A stretch of DNA of 45,373 nt, from NCBI GenBank assembly GCA_011046365.1, contig DSAS01000060.1:1-45373 (forward strand). Reading direction: 5' to 3'. This document shows positions 26,691 through 36,267 of this stretch, one piece after another (within the stretch, counting starts at the first letter, position 1; each line of letters begins with the position of its first letter). The notes under the pieces are model-generated. The model searched no databases, was not told where the DNA came from, and saw nothing but the letters and a program-made list of their open reading frames with translations. The DNA comes from Fidelibacterota bacterium. Its GTDB lineage: Bacteria > Fidelibacterota > UBA2242. A program made the translations under genes and the position numbers.

Positions 26691-28229
26691 ATGAAAAGCA
26701 AACTCACTCCAATCCTAACCACGGCGCTGTTATCATTTTACCTGAGTCAATGCGCTTCTACGTCAATCCAACGCCCTGTGCAAACTGTCGTGACTTCGCC
26801 GGACACAGTCCTGTCGGTCAGCTTCCTGCACTGGAACGATCTGCACAGCGCCAACCTCCCCTATGTTTCCAACTGGGGGTATACCAAAGGGCAGATGATC
26901 GGCGGTTATGCGACTATGGCAGGTTATATTGATTCATTGAAACGAATCTACCCGGAAGCCGTTGTTCTCAATGCCGGGGACGATTTTCAGGGTTCGCCCA
27001 TCTCCGCTCTCACCAAGGGCATGTCCCAGATTCGCATTCTCAATGAAATCAAACCGGATGCCTTTACAATCGGCAATCACGAATTCGATTACAGTATGGA
27101 CAATCTGCGCCGGGCGGTCGCCACCGCAAACTTTGCGGTACTGTCCTGCAATATTTTCGATTCCACCCGCATGACACTGTTTACGGAACCCTACAAAATC
27201 GTACAATCAAGGGGTGTACGCATCGGTATCATCGGGGGCATTATGGAAAACCTGAAATCCACTGTCCTGCCGTCCAATATGGAAAAAATAGCGATTCTGG
27301 ACCTTTCTGCGTCCATCATGAAATATGTCGCCGAAATTCAGGATAAAACCGACCTCATCGTCGTGCTGAGCCATAACGGTTTCCGCGAAGACAGTCTGCT
27401 GGCGACCCGGATAAACGCAGTGGATGTTATTTTCGGTGGTCACTCCCACACCCGCCTCAAACAGCCGGTGCCGGTCAATAACATCCTGATCTGTCAAGCC
27501 GGTTCGCGGGGACAATTTCTGGGACATCTGCGGGCGGTCGTCATGCCGCAATCCGGGCGCATTATCCGCTACGAATACGAACTGATCGAAACCGTTGTTA
27601 AAAATATCACCCCCTCCGCTGCGGTGGCACACATCGTTGATTCCCTCGAAGCCGGCATTGAAACGGAAATGAACCGGATAATCGGTGAACTTAAAACCGA
27701 CTGGGTCCGCAGCAGCCGCGGTGAGTCAAATATCGGCAACTGGATCGCCGATGCCATCTGCCACCACTTCAAAGCTGACATTGCCTTTCAAAACAGCGGC
27801 GGGATTCGCAAGGGGCTCAATGCGGGACCAATCCGGGTCCGTGACATCTGGGAAATTTCGCCCTTTGATAACACCATTGTACTGGTAACCGTCACCGGCG
27901 AGCAGCTCCTGCAAATTTTGAATTGGCGCATCCAGCACCCCCGCGATCTGCTCCAGCAGTCCGGAATCCGCCGCGTATACGATGGGGTGTCAAAAACCCT
28001 TCTTGAGGCTTCAGTGAATGGTGAGCCGATTGATCTACAACAAAAATATGTCATCGCCACCAATAATTACATCGTCGGACACATTGATCGGTTTTTCGGG
28101 CTCTCCGCCGAAGATGTCGAAATTCACGACACCGGTATCATTGGACGGGATGTTCTGATCCAAACCGTAGAAGAGCAGCCGATCGTTGACAGCCGAACCG
28201 ACGGACGATTGATCATCAGAAATCGCTGA
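26691..28229 (+). CDS. Metallophosphatase/5'-nucleotidase (UshA-like) lipoprotein
   Basis: Lipobox-like YLSQC; LHWNDLHSANLP, LNAGDDFQGSPIS, IGNHEFDYS, FGGHSHTRL, FQNSGGIRKGL. Confidence 0.92.
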   Translation: MKSKLTPILTTALLSFYLSQCASTSIQRPVQTVVTSPDTVLSVSFLHWNDLHSANLPYVSNWGYTKGQMIGGYATMAGYIDSLKRIYPEAVVLNAGDDFQGSPISALTKGMSQIRILNEIKPDAFTIGNHEFDYSMDNLRRAVATANFAVLSCNIFDSTRMTLFTEPYKIVQSRGVRIGIIGGIMENLKSTVLPSNMEKIAILDLSASIMKYVAEIQDKTDLIVVLSHNGFREDSLLATRINAVDVIFGGHSHTRLKQPVPVNNILICQAGSRGQFLGHLRAVVMPQSGRIIRYEYELIETVVKNITPSAAVAHIVDSLEAGIETEMNRIIGELKTDWVRSSRGESNIGNWIADAICHHFKADIAFQNSGGIRKGLNAGPIRVRDIWEISPFDNTIVLVTVTGEQLLQILNWRIQHPRDLLQQSGIRRVYDGVSKTLLEASVNGEPIDLQQKYVIATNNYIVGHIDRFFGLSAEDVEIHDTGIIGRDVLIQTVEEQPIVDSRTDGRLIIRNR

Positions 28230-28294
28230 ATGCACCGATTCAGTATTGCCGATATTATTATATCAATTACCTGGGGTTGATTTTGAACAATTTG

Positions 28295-28326
28295 TTTGAT
28301 TTTTTACCTAAATATATTTACATTTG
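28295..28326 (+). promoter_or_regulatory. Bacteroidetes-type promoter candidate for the tRNA cassette
   Basis: TTTG (28295-28298), 20-nt spacer, TACATTTG (28319-28326), matching TTTG-N19-21-TAnnTTTG. Confidence 0.6.
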
Positions 28327-28403
28327 GCGGCTTTTTGGAGAGTGATCCTTTCTGACCATAAAGGGCGCAACTCTTGATAAATTTTCTCCCCGGAGATATA
28401 AAT

Positions 28404-28477
28404 GGTGGGTGTAGCTCAGATGGTAGAGCAACAGGTTGTGGCCCTGTCGGTCGCGGGTTCAAGTCCCGTCACTCACC
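28404..28477 (+). tRNA. tRNA-His (GTG), genome-encoded G-1, no encoded CCA
   Basis: Cloverleaf readable by eye: acceptor GTGGGTG/CACTCAC, anticodon arm ACAGG-TTGTGGC-CCTGT, T-arm GCGGG-TTCAAGT-CCCGT; G28404 opposite C28477. Confidence 0.95.
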
Positions 28478-28488
28478 CGAACACTTAT

Positions 28489-28560
28489 GGCGCCATCGTC
28501 TAGTGGTTAGGACCCAGGATTTTCATTCCTGTAACCGGAGTTCGATCCTCCGTGGCGCTA
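28489..28560 (+). tRNA. tRNA-Glu (TTC), no encoded CCA
   Basis: Acceptor GGCGCCA/TGGCGCT, anticodon arm CAGGA-TTTTCAT-TCCTG, T-arm CGGAG-TTCGATC-CTCCG. Confidence 0.95.
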
Positions 28561-28567
28561 CATTCAA

Positions 28568-28597
28568 GCTTCTCAATCGAGGAGCATTTTTATTTTA
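28568..28597 (+). terminator. Intrinsic terminator of tRNA cassette
   Basis: 7-bp stem GCTTCTC-aatc-GAGGAGC (one G-U) followed immediately by ATTTTTATTTT. Confidence 0.75.
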
Positions 28598-28729
28598 ACC
28601 GTAATCTGTTTCGAAAATATTCCACTTTCTTGTTGAAAATCAGACAAAAAGACCTTATTATCAACCATTATTGTCCGAGGAATTTTTGTCATAACCCTTT
28701 TTTGTCAAGAAAGAACGTTTGCCCAACTG

Positions 28730-29302
28730 ATGGTTGTTGCTAAATATATATCAGTTCTGCTGCACCCCTTTATCTGCGGAACTCTGGCTTTCCTGCTGAT
28801 TCTCTCCAAAAGCTATGTGACCTTTCCTCAATACCTTTTTATTATCCTGATCGCTATCGCGGCGATTGTTGTTTTTCCAGCAATCCATGTCATGACAATG
28901 AAACGAAAAGGGCAGACGGTCAGTCTGGATATCCCGGAGCGGAAAAAGCGAATCTCCCCGTTTATTTTCAGTATCTTTATCTATATCATTGCTCTTTTTC
29001 TTCTTTGGGTTGTCAGCGCACCGAGAGCGGTACTGGTATTGATGTGGGCTTATGCTTTCAATACGATAGTCGCCACTCTGATTACAAAATACTGGAAAAT
29101 CAGCATCCACGGTATGGCTCTGGGCGGACCCATCGCCGCCCTGGGACAGGCGGTCGCGCCCGTTTACTATTGGGGATTAATCTTTGTCATTCCCATAACT
29201 TATTCCCGGGTCCGCCTAAAAGCGCATACGCCTGAACAGGTGGTTGCCGGCTTTGCATTGGGCTTTATTCTAACCATAATTCATTTTAAATTACTGGGGT
29301 AG
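28730..29302 (+). CDS. Small PAP2-like integral membrane protein
   Basis: Hydrophobic multi-TM; C-terminus YSRVRLKAHTPEQVVAGFALGF resembles the PAP2 SRxxxxxHxxxxVxAG motif. Confidence 0.6.
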   Translation: MVVAKYISVLLHPFICGTLAFLLILSKSYVTFPQYLFIILIAIAAIVVFPAIHVMTMKRKGQTVSLDIPERKKRISPFIFSIFIYIIALFLLWVVSAPRAVLVLMWAYAFNTIVATLITKYWKISIHGMALGGPIAALGQAVAPVYYWGLIFVIPITYSRVRLKAHTPEQVVAGFALGFILTIIHFKLLG

Positions 29303-29304
29303 TC

Positions 29305-30546
29305 ATGCGCAGAGCCGATATATTAGCAGTAATTCTCGGAGGCGGTCAGGGAACCCGGCTGTTTCCCCTGACCAAATATCGGGCTAAGCCGGCGGTGCCT
29401 TTCGGCGGCAAATTCCGGATTATTGACATTCCCATCAGCAATTGTCTGAACAGCAAAATCGAACGAATATACGTCCTGACTCAATTCAACACCGAATCGC
29501 TGCACCGGCACATTTACGGCACCTACCGTTTGGGACGTTTTACCAGAGGCTTCGTGGATATCCTGGCTGCTCAGCAAACCACTGAAAATATGGATTGGTA
29601 CCAGGGAACCGCCGATGCCGTCCGCCAGAATCTGGAATATATCAGACAGATAAACGCCAGGTACACACTGATCCTGAGCGGTGATCATCTCTACCGCATG
29701 GATTACAATCAATTTCTGCACTCCCATATCAAAAACCGGGCGGACATTACGATCTCCGTCAAGCCGGTTCCCCGGTGCGAGGCTTCCGGATTCGGCATTT
29801 TAAAAACCGATCAACAAAACCGAATTCTGGAATTCGTCGAAAAACCCGGCACCGACCGCCTCGATGCCTCAGCCAGTCCCGGGTTGCCAGAGGAGACCCC
29901 TTTTCTGGCATCCATGGGTATTTATATCTTCAGTACTCCAATTCTGTTCAAGATTTTACGCCAAAATCAGAGCGCCGATTTCGGGAAACATGTCATTCCC
30001 TACGCCATTGAAAACTATCGCGTTTTCACCCATACATTCAGCGACTACTGGCGCGATATCGGCTCCATGGAATCCTTTTTCAAAGCCAACCTGGAACTGA
30101 CTTCGCTGAAACCGGCATTTACCTTCTACGATGAGAAATTTCCAATCTACACCCATGCCCGCTCTTTGCCCGGTTCGCGGGTAGACAGCTGCCATTTCGA
30201 AAGGGTTCTTTTGGCGGACGGCTGTTTTATTGACGGCAGCACCATTAAAAATTCCGTCATCGGTATCCGGAGTAAAATCGCCACCAACTCTTTGCTTGAA
30301 AACTGTGTCGTCATGGGCGGCGATTTCTATGAAAGCAAGCCGAAAAGGGGCGCTATCCCCATCGGTATCGGCAAAGATTGCATTATTAAAAATGCCATCA
30401 TAGATAAAAATGCCCGAATCGGTAACCAGGTCCGAATTTTAAATCAGGAAAATATCCGCAATCTTGATCATGACAATTACTATATCCGTGACGGCATCGT
30501 TGTCATTCCGAAAAACATGATAATCCCAAACAATACCGTGATTTAG
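29305..30546 (+). CDS. glgC: Glucose-1-phosphate adenylyltransferase
   Basis: VILGGGQGTRLFPLTKYRAKPAVPFGGKFRIIDIPISNCLNS; YQGTADAVRQN; LSGDHLYRMDY; YWRDIGSMESFFKANLEL. Confidence 0.95.
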   Translation: MRRADILAVILGGGQGTRLFPLTKYRAKPAVPFGGKFRIIDIPISNCLNSKIERIYVLTQFNTESLHRHIYGTYRLGRFTRGFVDILAAQQTTENMDWYQGTADAVRQNLEYIRQINARYTLILSGDHLYRMDYNQFLHSHIKNRADITISVKPVPRCEASGFGILKTDQQNRILEFVEKPGTDRLDASASPGLPEETPFLASMGIYIFSTPILFKILRQNQSADFGKHVIPYAIENYRVFTHTFSDYWRDIGSMESFFKANLELTSLKPAFTFYDEKFPIYTHARSLPGSRVDSCHFERVLLADGCFIDGSTIKNSVIGIRSKIATNSLLENCVVMGGDFYESKPKRGAIPIGIGKDCIIKNAIIDKNARIGNQVRILNQENIRNLDHDNYYIRDGIVVIPKNMIIPNNTVI

Positions 30547-30570
30547 AATCAGACTTAGAGATTTCAACCG

Positions 30571-31383
30571 ATGGTTTATACCCGCGACCCAAAGCAAACA
30601 GTCCTTTTTCCGGAGCTGCTGTCCGATCTCGATCTGCCGTCCATCACGACCCTGCCGGACTACGATAAGGCGCTGGAAAATTTCATCAAAATGTCCGACT
30701 ATGGCGCATTTATTGAACTCAATATCGCCGGTCTGGAGAAATCCTTTTCCCTCTCCTTCGATGAGCTGCGTGTCCCGCGGCGCTATCGCCAGCGGCGGCA
30801 AGACGCAAACTCGCCGGTCTTCTACCTCTTTCCCACAGATGTCCGTAATCATCTCAACCGGCTGAAATATGAGGCGCGGGCTTTTTTTAATAAAACCAAC
30901 AGTGTCAAAACCGGCTTCGGCTACTTCGTATTCCGCCAGTATTTCCATCTTTGGGATTTGCACCGTCAAAAATTTACCGCAAACCTGTTCGATTATCTTC
31001 GCCTGGAAATAGGTGAAAAGCACTATCAGAGATATTTTCTATCAGCCTGGAACGATGCCGTCAAATGGACCCGGCTGGGGATCAAGCGTAAATTTCACCA
31101 TCTGCTCCCGCCAGCCGACATTGAATTGATCCAGAACAGGCAGCAGCGTTTCAGTGAATTGAATCTGACCATCTCCCAGCTCGACCGGGAGGACCAGGAC
31201 TACCTGCTGAATTGCCTGATTCTGAAAACCCTTCATATTCCTCCAAATTTACCTGACTTTATTGATGGCATTTCAGTTCTATCCACATTTAAAACAATTC
31301 ATCTGGAACATCTCAAAAATATCTCCATTGAGTCTCTGGAAGACCTTCTGGAATTTTTAAATACTCTTCCGAAACAGTCTTAA
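30571..31383 (+). CDS. Hypothetical protein
   Basis: Intact 270-codon ORF between glgC and pcm on the same strand; no recognisable family. Confidence 0.7.
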   Translation: MVYTRDPKQTVLFPELLSDLDLPSITTLPDYDKALENFIKMSDYGAFIELNIAGLEKSFSLSFDELRVPRRYRQRRQDANSPVFYLFPTDVRNHLNRLKYEARAFFNKTNSVKTGFGYFVFRQYFHLWDLHRQKFTANLFDYLRLEIGEKHYQRYFLSAWNDAVKWTRLGIKRKFHHLLPPADIELIQNRQQRFSELNLTISQLDREDQDYLLNCLILKTLHIPPNLPDFIDGISVLSTFKTIHLEHLKNISIESLEDLLEFLNTLPKQS

Positions 31384-31397
31384 TCCGGGAAATATTC

Positions 31398-32051
31398 TTG
31401 TATCATTCGAACCCCAAGAATCCCGCAGAAATGGTCGCCGTTCAGATCAGTTCCCGGGATATTGTTGACCCGCGAGTGCTGCGGGTTATGCGAAAGATTC
31501 CCCGCGAAAAATTCGTGCCGGAAAAACATCGGGCGCTCGCCTATTCCGACCAGGCACTGCCCATTGGAAAAGACCAGACCATTTCGCAGCCCTATGTCGT
31601 CGCATTTATGACCCAGGCACTGGCGGTGCAGGCTTCTTCAAAAGTACTGGAAGTCGGAACCGGCTCCGGTTATCAAACCGCCATCCTTGCCCGTCTCGCC
31701 CGGACGGTCTATACGGTGGAGATTATTCCATCCCTTCAGGAGCGGGCAAAATCCGTATTGGACTCGCTGGGTTTTAAAAATATCTTTTACAAATGCGGTG
31801 ACGGTCGCCTGGGCTGGCATGAACAGGCGCCCTTTGACCGGATCATCGTCACCGCCGCCAGTCGTGAAATTCCCAAAATGCTGCTTGATCAACTTGCGGA
31901 TAATGGCAAAATGATTATCCCGTCTGGCAAGCAGGGCTGGTCACAAAATCTGATTTTGATCAGCAAACACCATAATCAACTGAAAAGGGAAAAGCTGCTG
32001 CCGGTGCGCTTTGTACCCCTTGTAAAGACCGGTAAAGGAAAACAGACCTAG
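31398..32051 (+). CDS. pcm: Protein-L-isoaspartate O-methyltransferase
   Basis: MRKIPREKFVPEKHRALAYSDQALPIGKDQTISQPYVVAFMTQAL; VLEVGTGSGYQTAILARL. Apparent TTG start. Confidence 0.93.
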   Translation: MYHSNPKNPAEMVAVQISSRDIVDPRVLRVMRKIPREKFVPEKHRALAYSDQALPIGKDQTISQPYVVAFMTQALAVQASSKVLEVGTGSGYQTAILARLARTVYTVEIIPSLQERAKSVLDSLGFKNIFYKCGDGRLGWHEQAPFDRIIVTAASREIPKMLLDQLADNGKMIIPSGKQGWSQNLILISKHHNQLKREKLLPVRFVPLVKTGKGKQT

Positions 32052-32053
32052 CC

Positions 32054-32881
32054 ATGCAGGATCGGGAAAACCAGCTGTTCGAAGAGCTGATTCAAACCAT
32101 CGAACAGGCGGCTTATGGTAATTATGCCAACAGTAAATTCGAAAATTTCATGCGCGTCGGCAATCCGCCTATAATCCGGCGTTTGGCAACAATCATGGAA
32201 AACCTCTGCCGCCAATTTGAAAAACGGGAACGGCACTTGAAAATAGCCGTAGAAGAACTCCGCGTCGCCCGGGTCGAGATGGAGCGCTTCAATGCTCAAC
32301 TGGATGCCCGGGTCAGAGAGCGCACCCGGGCGTTGGAAGAAGCCAATTCCAAACTCGAATCGCTATCCACAACCGATGCACTGACCGGCATCTACAACCG
32401 CCGTAATTTCGACGAAAAGCTGAATTACGAATTTGCCCGGGCAATGCGGTATGAGACGGCGCTCAGCTGCATTATGTTCGACATTGATTTTTTTAAAAAA
32501 GTCAATGATACGCATGGGCATGTTTTCGGCGACGAGGTACTGCGGATGATTGGAAATACGTTACGGAAAGAGTTGCGCGTACACGATATTTACGCCCGTT
32601 ACGGCGGTGAGGAATTTGTGGTGCTTTTACCGGAAACAGAGGCGCAATGTGCCCGGACAGTCGCCGAGAAAATTCGTCATTCCATCGCGCAAAAAACCGT
32701 CTCACAGAACGGTATATCGGTCAATGTCACCGTCTCTCTGGGGGTCGCCGAGCTAGACGGAGATTTTATGAAAACCGGTCGCGATCTCGTCGAAAAAGCA
32801 GACCGCGCCATGTATAACGCCAAAAACAGCGGTCGCAACCGAACGATTATCTACTCCCGGGCAATTGATGACCAAATTTGA
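32054..32881 (+). CDS. GGDEF diguanylate cyclase with N-terminal coiled-coil/HAMP-like region
   Basis: TTDALTGIYNRRNFDEKL; RYGGEEFVVLLPET; RVHD five residues before GGEEF fits an RxxD I-site. Confidence 0.92.
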   Translation: MQDRENQLFEELIQTIEQAAYGNYANSKFENFMRVGNPPIIRRLATIMENLCRQFEKRERHLKIAVEELRVARVEMERFNAQLDARVRERTRALEEANSKLESLSTTDALTGIYNRRNFDEKLNYEFARAMRYETALSCIMFDIDFFKKVNDTHGHVFGDEVLRMIGNTLRKELRVHDIYARYGGEEFVVLLPETEAQCARTVAEKIRHSIAQKTVSQNGISVNVTVSLGVAELDGDFMKTGRDLVEKADRAMYNAKNSGRNRTIIYSRAIDDQI

Positions 32882-32889
32882 GAAAAGCC

Positions 32890-32921
32890 TTTGTATGCTT
32901 GCTCTCGGAGCTGTATATTCC
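32890..32921 (+). promoter_or_regulatory. Weak Bacteroidetes-type promoter candidate for M23 peptidase gene
   Basis: TTTG-N20-TATATTCC; last two bases of the -7 box mismatch. Confidence 0.3.
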
Positions 32922-32945
32922 GTCCTGAATAATGATAATGTATGA

Positions 32946-35186
32946 ATGAAAATAGTCACGTTTCTTTTATCCATATTTTTAATCGCATTTAATCCGCTAA
33001 TAGCCCAGAATTATCTCTGGCCGACCAATGCCAGTCGCCAGCTCAGTTCCAGCTTCGGAGAATACCGCTCCGGACATTTTCATTCCGGAATTGATATTAA
33101 AACAAATTATCACGCCGGTTACCCGGTTTTTGCCGTCGCCGATGGCTATGTCTGGCGTGTACGGACTTCTCCCTTTGGTTACGGAAAAGCAATCTACATC
33201 AAACATGACGATGGTAATCTTTCGGTTTATGGGCATCTCGATGAATTCAATCCTTTCCTAAATGCCTATGTCAGAGCCGAACAGATGCTCCAGAGACGCT
33301 ACCGCACCGATATTTACTTCCGGGAAAATGAGTTCCGGGTCGCCCGGGGCGATACCATCGCCTATACCGGGGAGACCGGCTCACAACATCCTCATCTGCA
33401 CTTCGAAATCCGCGACCCCAATCATCGTTTAATCAATCCCCTGAATACCAATCTGAAAATATACGATCCCACTATTCCGACGATTCAGGCTCTGGCGGTG
33501 GTGCCAATAAACAATTCGTCTCGCATTGACGGGCAGGCAAACTATAAAATTTTTGATGTCGCCTATATCCACCAAAAACTCTTTCGGGTTACCGATACTA
33601 TAACCGTTACCGGTCCCGTCGGCATCGAACTCAAAGCCCACGATACCGTCCGGGGCGTTCCCAATTTTTACAACCCCTACGGAATCCGTCTGTTCGTCGC
33701 TGACAGCCTCTTTTTTCATGTGCAGTACGATAGCTTCGATTTTGATGAAACCCATCTTATCAACCGCGCGCACAATTTCCAGCTGAAGCAGAGGGGCTTC
33801 GGCAATTTTCAGCGACTCTGGTTCAATGATCACACTAAAAATTTACGTTTCTACGCCCCAGCTCCGGGTGACGGCATTCTCCGGCTGGGCAACGGGTTCC
33901 ACGCCGTAAAAATCGAGGTGTACGATAAAAATATGAATACCTCGGCTCTGCACTTCACCCTTAGGGCGGTACCCCCTTTTGAACCGAAGCTAAAAGAGGT
34001 TTTTAAAACAGATCAATATATTGATGCTCTTTTCAGCGTAGAGGCAACCGATTCGGTAGCTATTGACGCCGCCTGGGTCAATTCCGAAGATGTTCTGATT
34101 GAACCGGCTCAGATCGAGAATATTGCTATTGATTCAGCCGGTTTAGCCGTCCGACTCGCGATTTCCAATAATATTCCAAATGCAGTCCTCAAAACGACAC
34201 TCCGTTCGATGCGAAGTAATCAAAAACGCTCTTTCTTCTTCAACTCTCTAAGTAGCCAACGACCTTTTGCAATCGCGCCGACCGTATCGTTTATCCATAA
34301 TCACAACACCTTTCTGTGTCAGGCGACCTTCCACCGGGCACCCACCACACCGCCAACCTTTTATTGCCATACACCGTCTGATTTAATGGAAATACCGGCG
34401 GCTCCCCTCAATCTCCGCGACTATATCAGCAATCCGATCCCGCTTGCCACTCTCGAATATGCCATTGCCCTGGAATGGCGTTACAACGAATCGCCCGAAA
34501 ACATCCTGAGAATTCCCTGCCGGTTTAAACTGGCAAGTCCCGGGAGTTCAATGAGCCATTTTTCCGCTGATTCAACTTTTTCCGTACTGTTCGATACCAG
34601 TTCGGTCTATGATACCCTGGCAACCTGGATCATTCAAAGTCCCCTGATTTCCAGCATGGAATTTCCGTTTTTATCCGAGCTGTATACCATTAATCCTGTC
34701 GAGCAGCCGCTCAAAGCCGACATTTTGGTGGAGCTGAATCTTCCCACCGGAGCGGAGAGCCTGGATAAAATCGGGGTCTATCAGCTGGATGATGATAAAT
34801 GGAAATTTCTGGATAATACCCTGATTGCCGAAAACGGCTGCTTGCGCGCCAAGACAAACAAACTGGGTTCCTTCGCTCTTATCAAAGACAGACAGCCGCC
34901 CGAAATTACGGACATTTTCCCCGGCAACAGCGGTCGTTTCCGCGCCCGGGATATTATTTATATCAGCGCCATCGTAAAGGACCAACTGTCGGGTATCAAG
35001 GATGACACCGCCATCTCTGTTATGTTGAATGATCGCCCACTATTTGTAGAATATAATGCCCCCAAAGATCAAATACGTTATAAAATTGCAGGTGGTCTCC
35101 CCGCCGGTCAGCACACCCTGAAAATCACCGTCGTGGATAACGCCAACAACCAGACAACTCGCAGCAGCACCTTTACCGTATACTAG
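32946..35186 (+). CDS. Exported M23 family metallopeptidase with long C-terminal region
   Basis: Signal peptide; GHFHSGIDIKT, SVYGHLDEF, GSQHPHLHFEIRDP (LytM-type zinc motifs); C-terminal Ig-like sequence. Confidence 0.88.
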   Translation: MKIVTFLLSIFLIAFNPLIAQNYLWPTNASRQLSSSFGEYRSGHFHSGIDIKTNYHAGYPVFAVADGYVWRVRTSPFGYGKAIYIKHDDGNLSVYGHLDEFNPFLNAYVRAEQMLQRRYRTDIYFRENEFRVARGDTIAYTGETGSQHPHLHFEIRDPNHRLINPLNTNLKIYDPTIPTIQALAVVPINNSSRIDGQANYKIFDVAYIHQKLFRVTDTITVTGPVGIELKAHDTVRGVPNFYNPYGIRLFVADSLFFHVQYDSFDFDETHLINRAHNFQLKQRGFGNFQRLWFNDHTKNLRFYAPAPGDGILRLGNGFHAVKIEVYDKNMNTSALHFTLRAVPPFEPKLKEVFKTDQYIDALFSVEATDSVAIDAAWVNSEDVLIEPAQIENIAIDSAGLAVRLAISNNIPNAVLKTTLRSMRSNQKRSFFFNSLSSQRPFAIAPTVSFIHNHNTFLCQATFHRAPTTPPTFYCHTPSDLMEIPAAPLNLRDYISNPIPLATLEYAIALEWRYNESPENILRIPCRFKLASPGSSMSHFSADSTFSVLFDTSSVYDTLATWIIQSPLISSMEFPFLSELYTINPVEQPLKADILVELNLPTGAESLDKIGVYQLDDDKWKFLDNTLIAENGCLRAKTNKLGSFALIKDRQPPEITDIFPGNSGRFRARDIIYISAIVKDQLSGIKDDTAISVMLNDRPLFVEYNAPKDQIRYKIAGGLPAGQHTLKITVVDNANNQTTRSSTFTVY

Positions 35187-35191
35187 AGCAA

Positions 35192-35884
35192 ATGTTTATA
35201 CCGCTGAAAGATTCAACTTTCCGACTCAGTCCGCCGATTGTTACGATCCTGATTATCATTATCAATATTGGCGTTTTTCTTTACCAGACGATTCTTTCAC
35301 GGGAAGCCTTGCAAGCCTGGGTCTATTCCACCGGTATTATTGCGAACAGATTATTTGACCACGGTATCATCGGTGCAATCACGCCCTTTTTCAGCTCCCT
35401 CTTTGTACACGGCGGTTTTCTCCATCTCGCCGGCAATATGCTCTATCTCTGGATTTTCGGCGACAATATCGAGAGTACGCTGGGACATTTTAAGTTTATT
35501 CTGTTTTATTTCTGTGCCGGTATCATCGCTGCTCTCGTTCAGATTCTCATTCACCCTCAAACCGACATTCCCATCATTGGCGCCAGCGGTGCTATATCGG
35601 GAATTCTGGGCGCCTATTTAATCCGCTACCCCCGCGCCCGAATCCAGGTATTTATCTGGTTTTTTATTTATATCCGCCGGGTCTGGATTCCGGCGCTGTA
35701 CGTTTTGGGATTCTGGTTTTTACTGCAACTCAGCAACGGTCTGGGAGCCCTGACCTTCCAACAGCAGGGCGGCGTTGCCTGGTTTGCGCATATTGGTGGA
35801 TTTTTAGCCGGGATTGCCTTATTATTATGGTTGGAGCCCTATGAAAGGAAACGACTATGGCAGCAATTAAACCGGACGTACTAA
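35192..35884 (+). CDS. Rhomboid family intramembrane serine protease
   Basis: HLAGNMLYLWIFGDNIESTLG, IIGASGAISGILG, AHIGGFLAGI. Confidence 0.92.
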   Translation: MFIPLKDSTFRLSPPIVTILIIIINIGVFLYQTILSREALQAWVYSTGIIANRLFDHGIIGAITPFFSSLFVHGGFLHLAGNMLYLWIFGDNIESTLGHFKFILFYFCAGIIAALVQILIHPQTDIPIIGASGAISGILGAYLIRYPRARIQVFIWFFIYIRRVWIPALYVLGFWFLLQLSNGLGALTFQQQGGVAWFAHIGGFLAGIALLLWLEPYERKRLWQQLNRTY

Positions 35885-36267
35885 AGCAACATGCCCAGAA
35901 AGCGGCGACCTTTTCTCACTCCCCCTTTTCGAAATATCCGGTAGGCGCCGCTCTCTTAACGGAGGATGGGACGATTTTTGAAGGTTGTAATATCGAATCC
36001 AGCTCCTACGGACTGACTGTCTGTGCCGAACGCAATGCCATTGCCGCGGCGGTGGTCAAGGGTCATACAAAGTTCAAAGCCCTGGCGGTCTATTCTGTCA
36101 ACGGTGCCACTCCCTGCGGTGCCTGTCGCCAGGTCATCTGGGACATCTGTGGGAATATTCCAATATATATTTTTTCAGAAAATAACTATTCAAAAATGTA
36201 CTTCAGCGGCGATCTCCTGCCCGCTCCTTTCGATAACACCAAACTCGAGAAAGAAAATTCTGAATGA
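35857..36267 (+). CDS. cdd: Cytidine deaminase
   Basis: NIESSSYGLTVCAERNAI and PCGACRQV zinc motifs; 28-bp overlap with the rhomboid gene. Confidence 0.93.
   Translation: MAAIKPDVLKQHAQKAATFSHSPFSKYPVGAALLTEDGTIFEGCNIESSSYGLTVCAERNAIAAAVVKGHTKFKALAVYSVNGATPCGACRQVIWDICGNIPIYIFSENNYSKMYFSGDLLPAPFDNTKLEKENSE

Noticed and set aside
28374-28402. Sigma70-like TTGATA-N17-TATAAA immediately before tRNA-His
   Set aside because: The -10 ends at 28402 and the tRNA begins at 28404, so a normal start point would fall inside the tRNA. The upstream TTTG-N20-TACATTTG is better placed.
30439-31023. 194-aa minus-strand ORF
   Set aside because: Antisense to glgC end and the following ORF; no motif or start signal.
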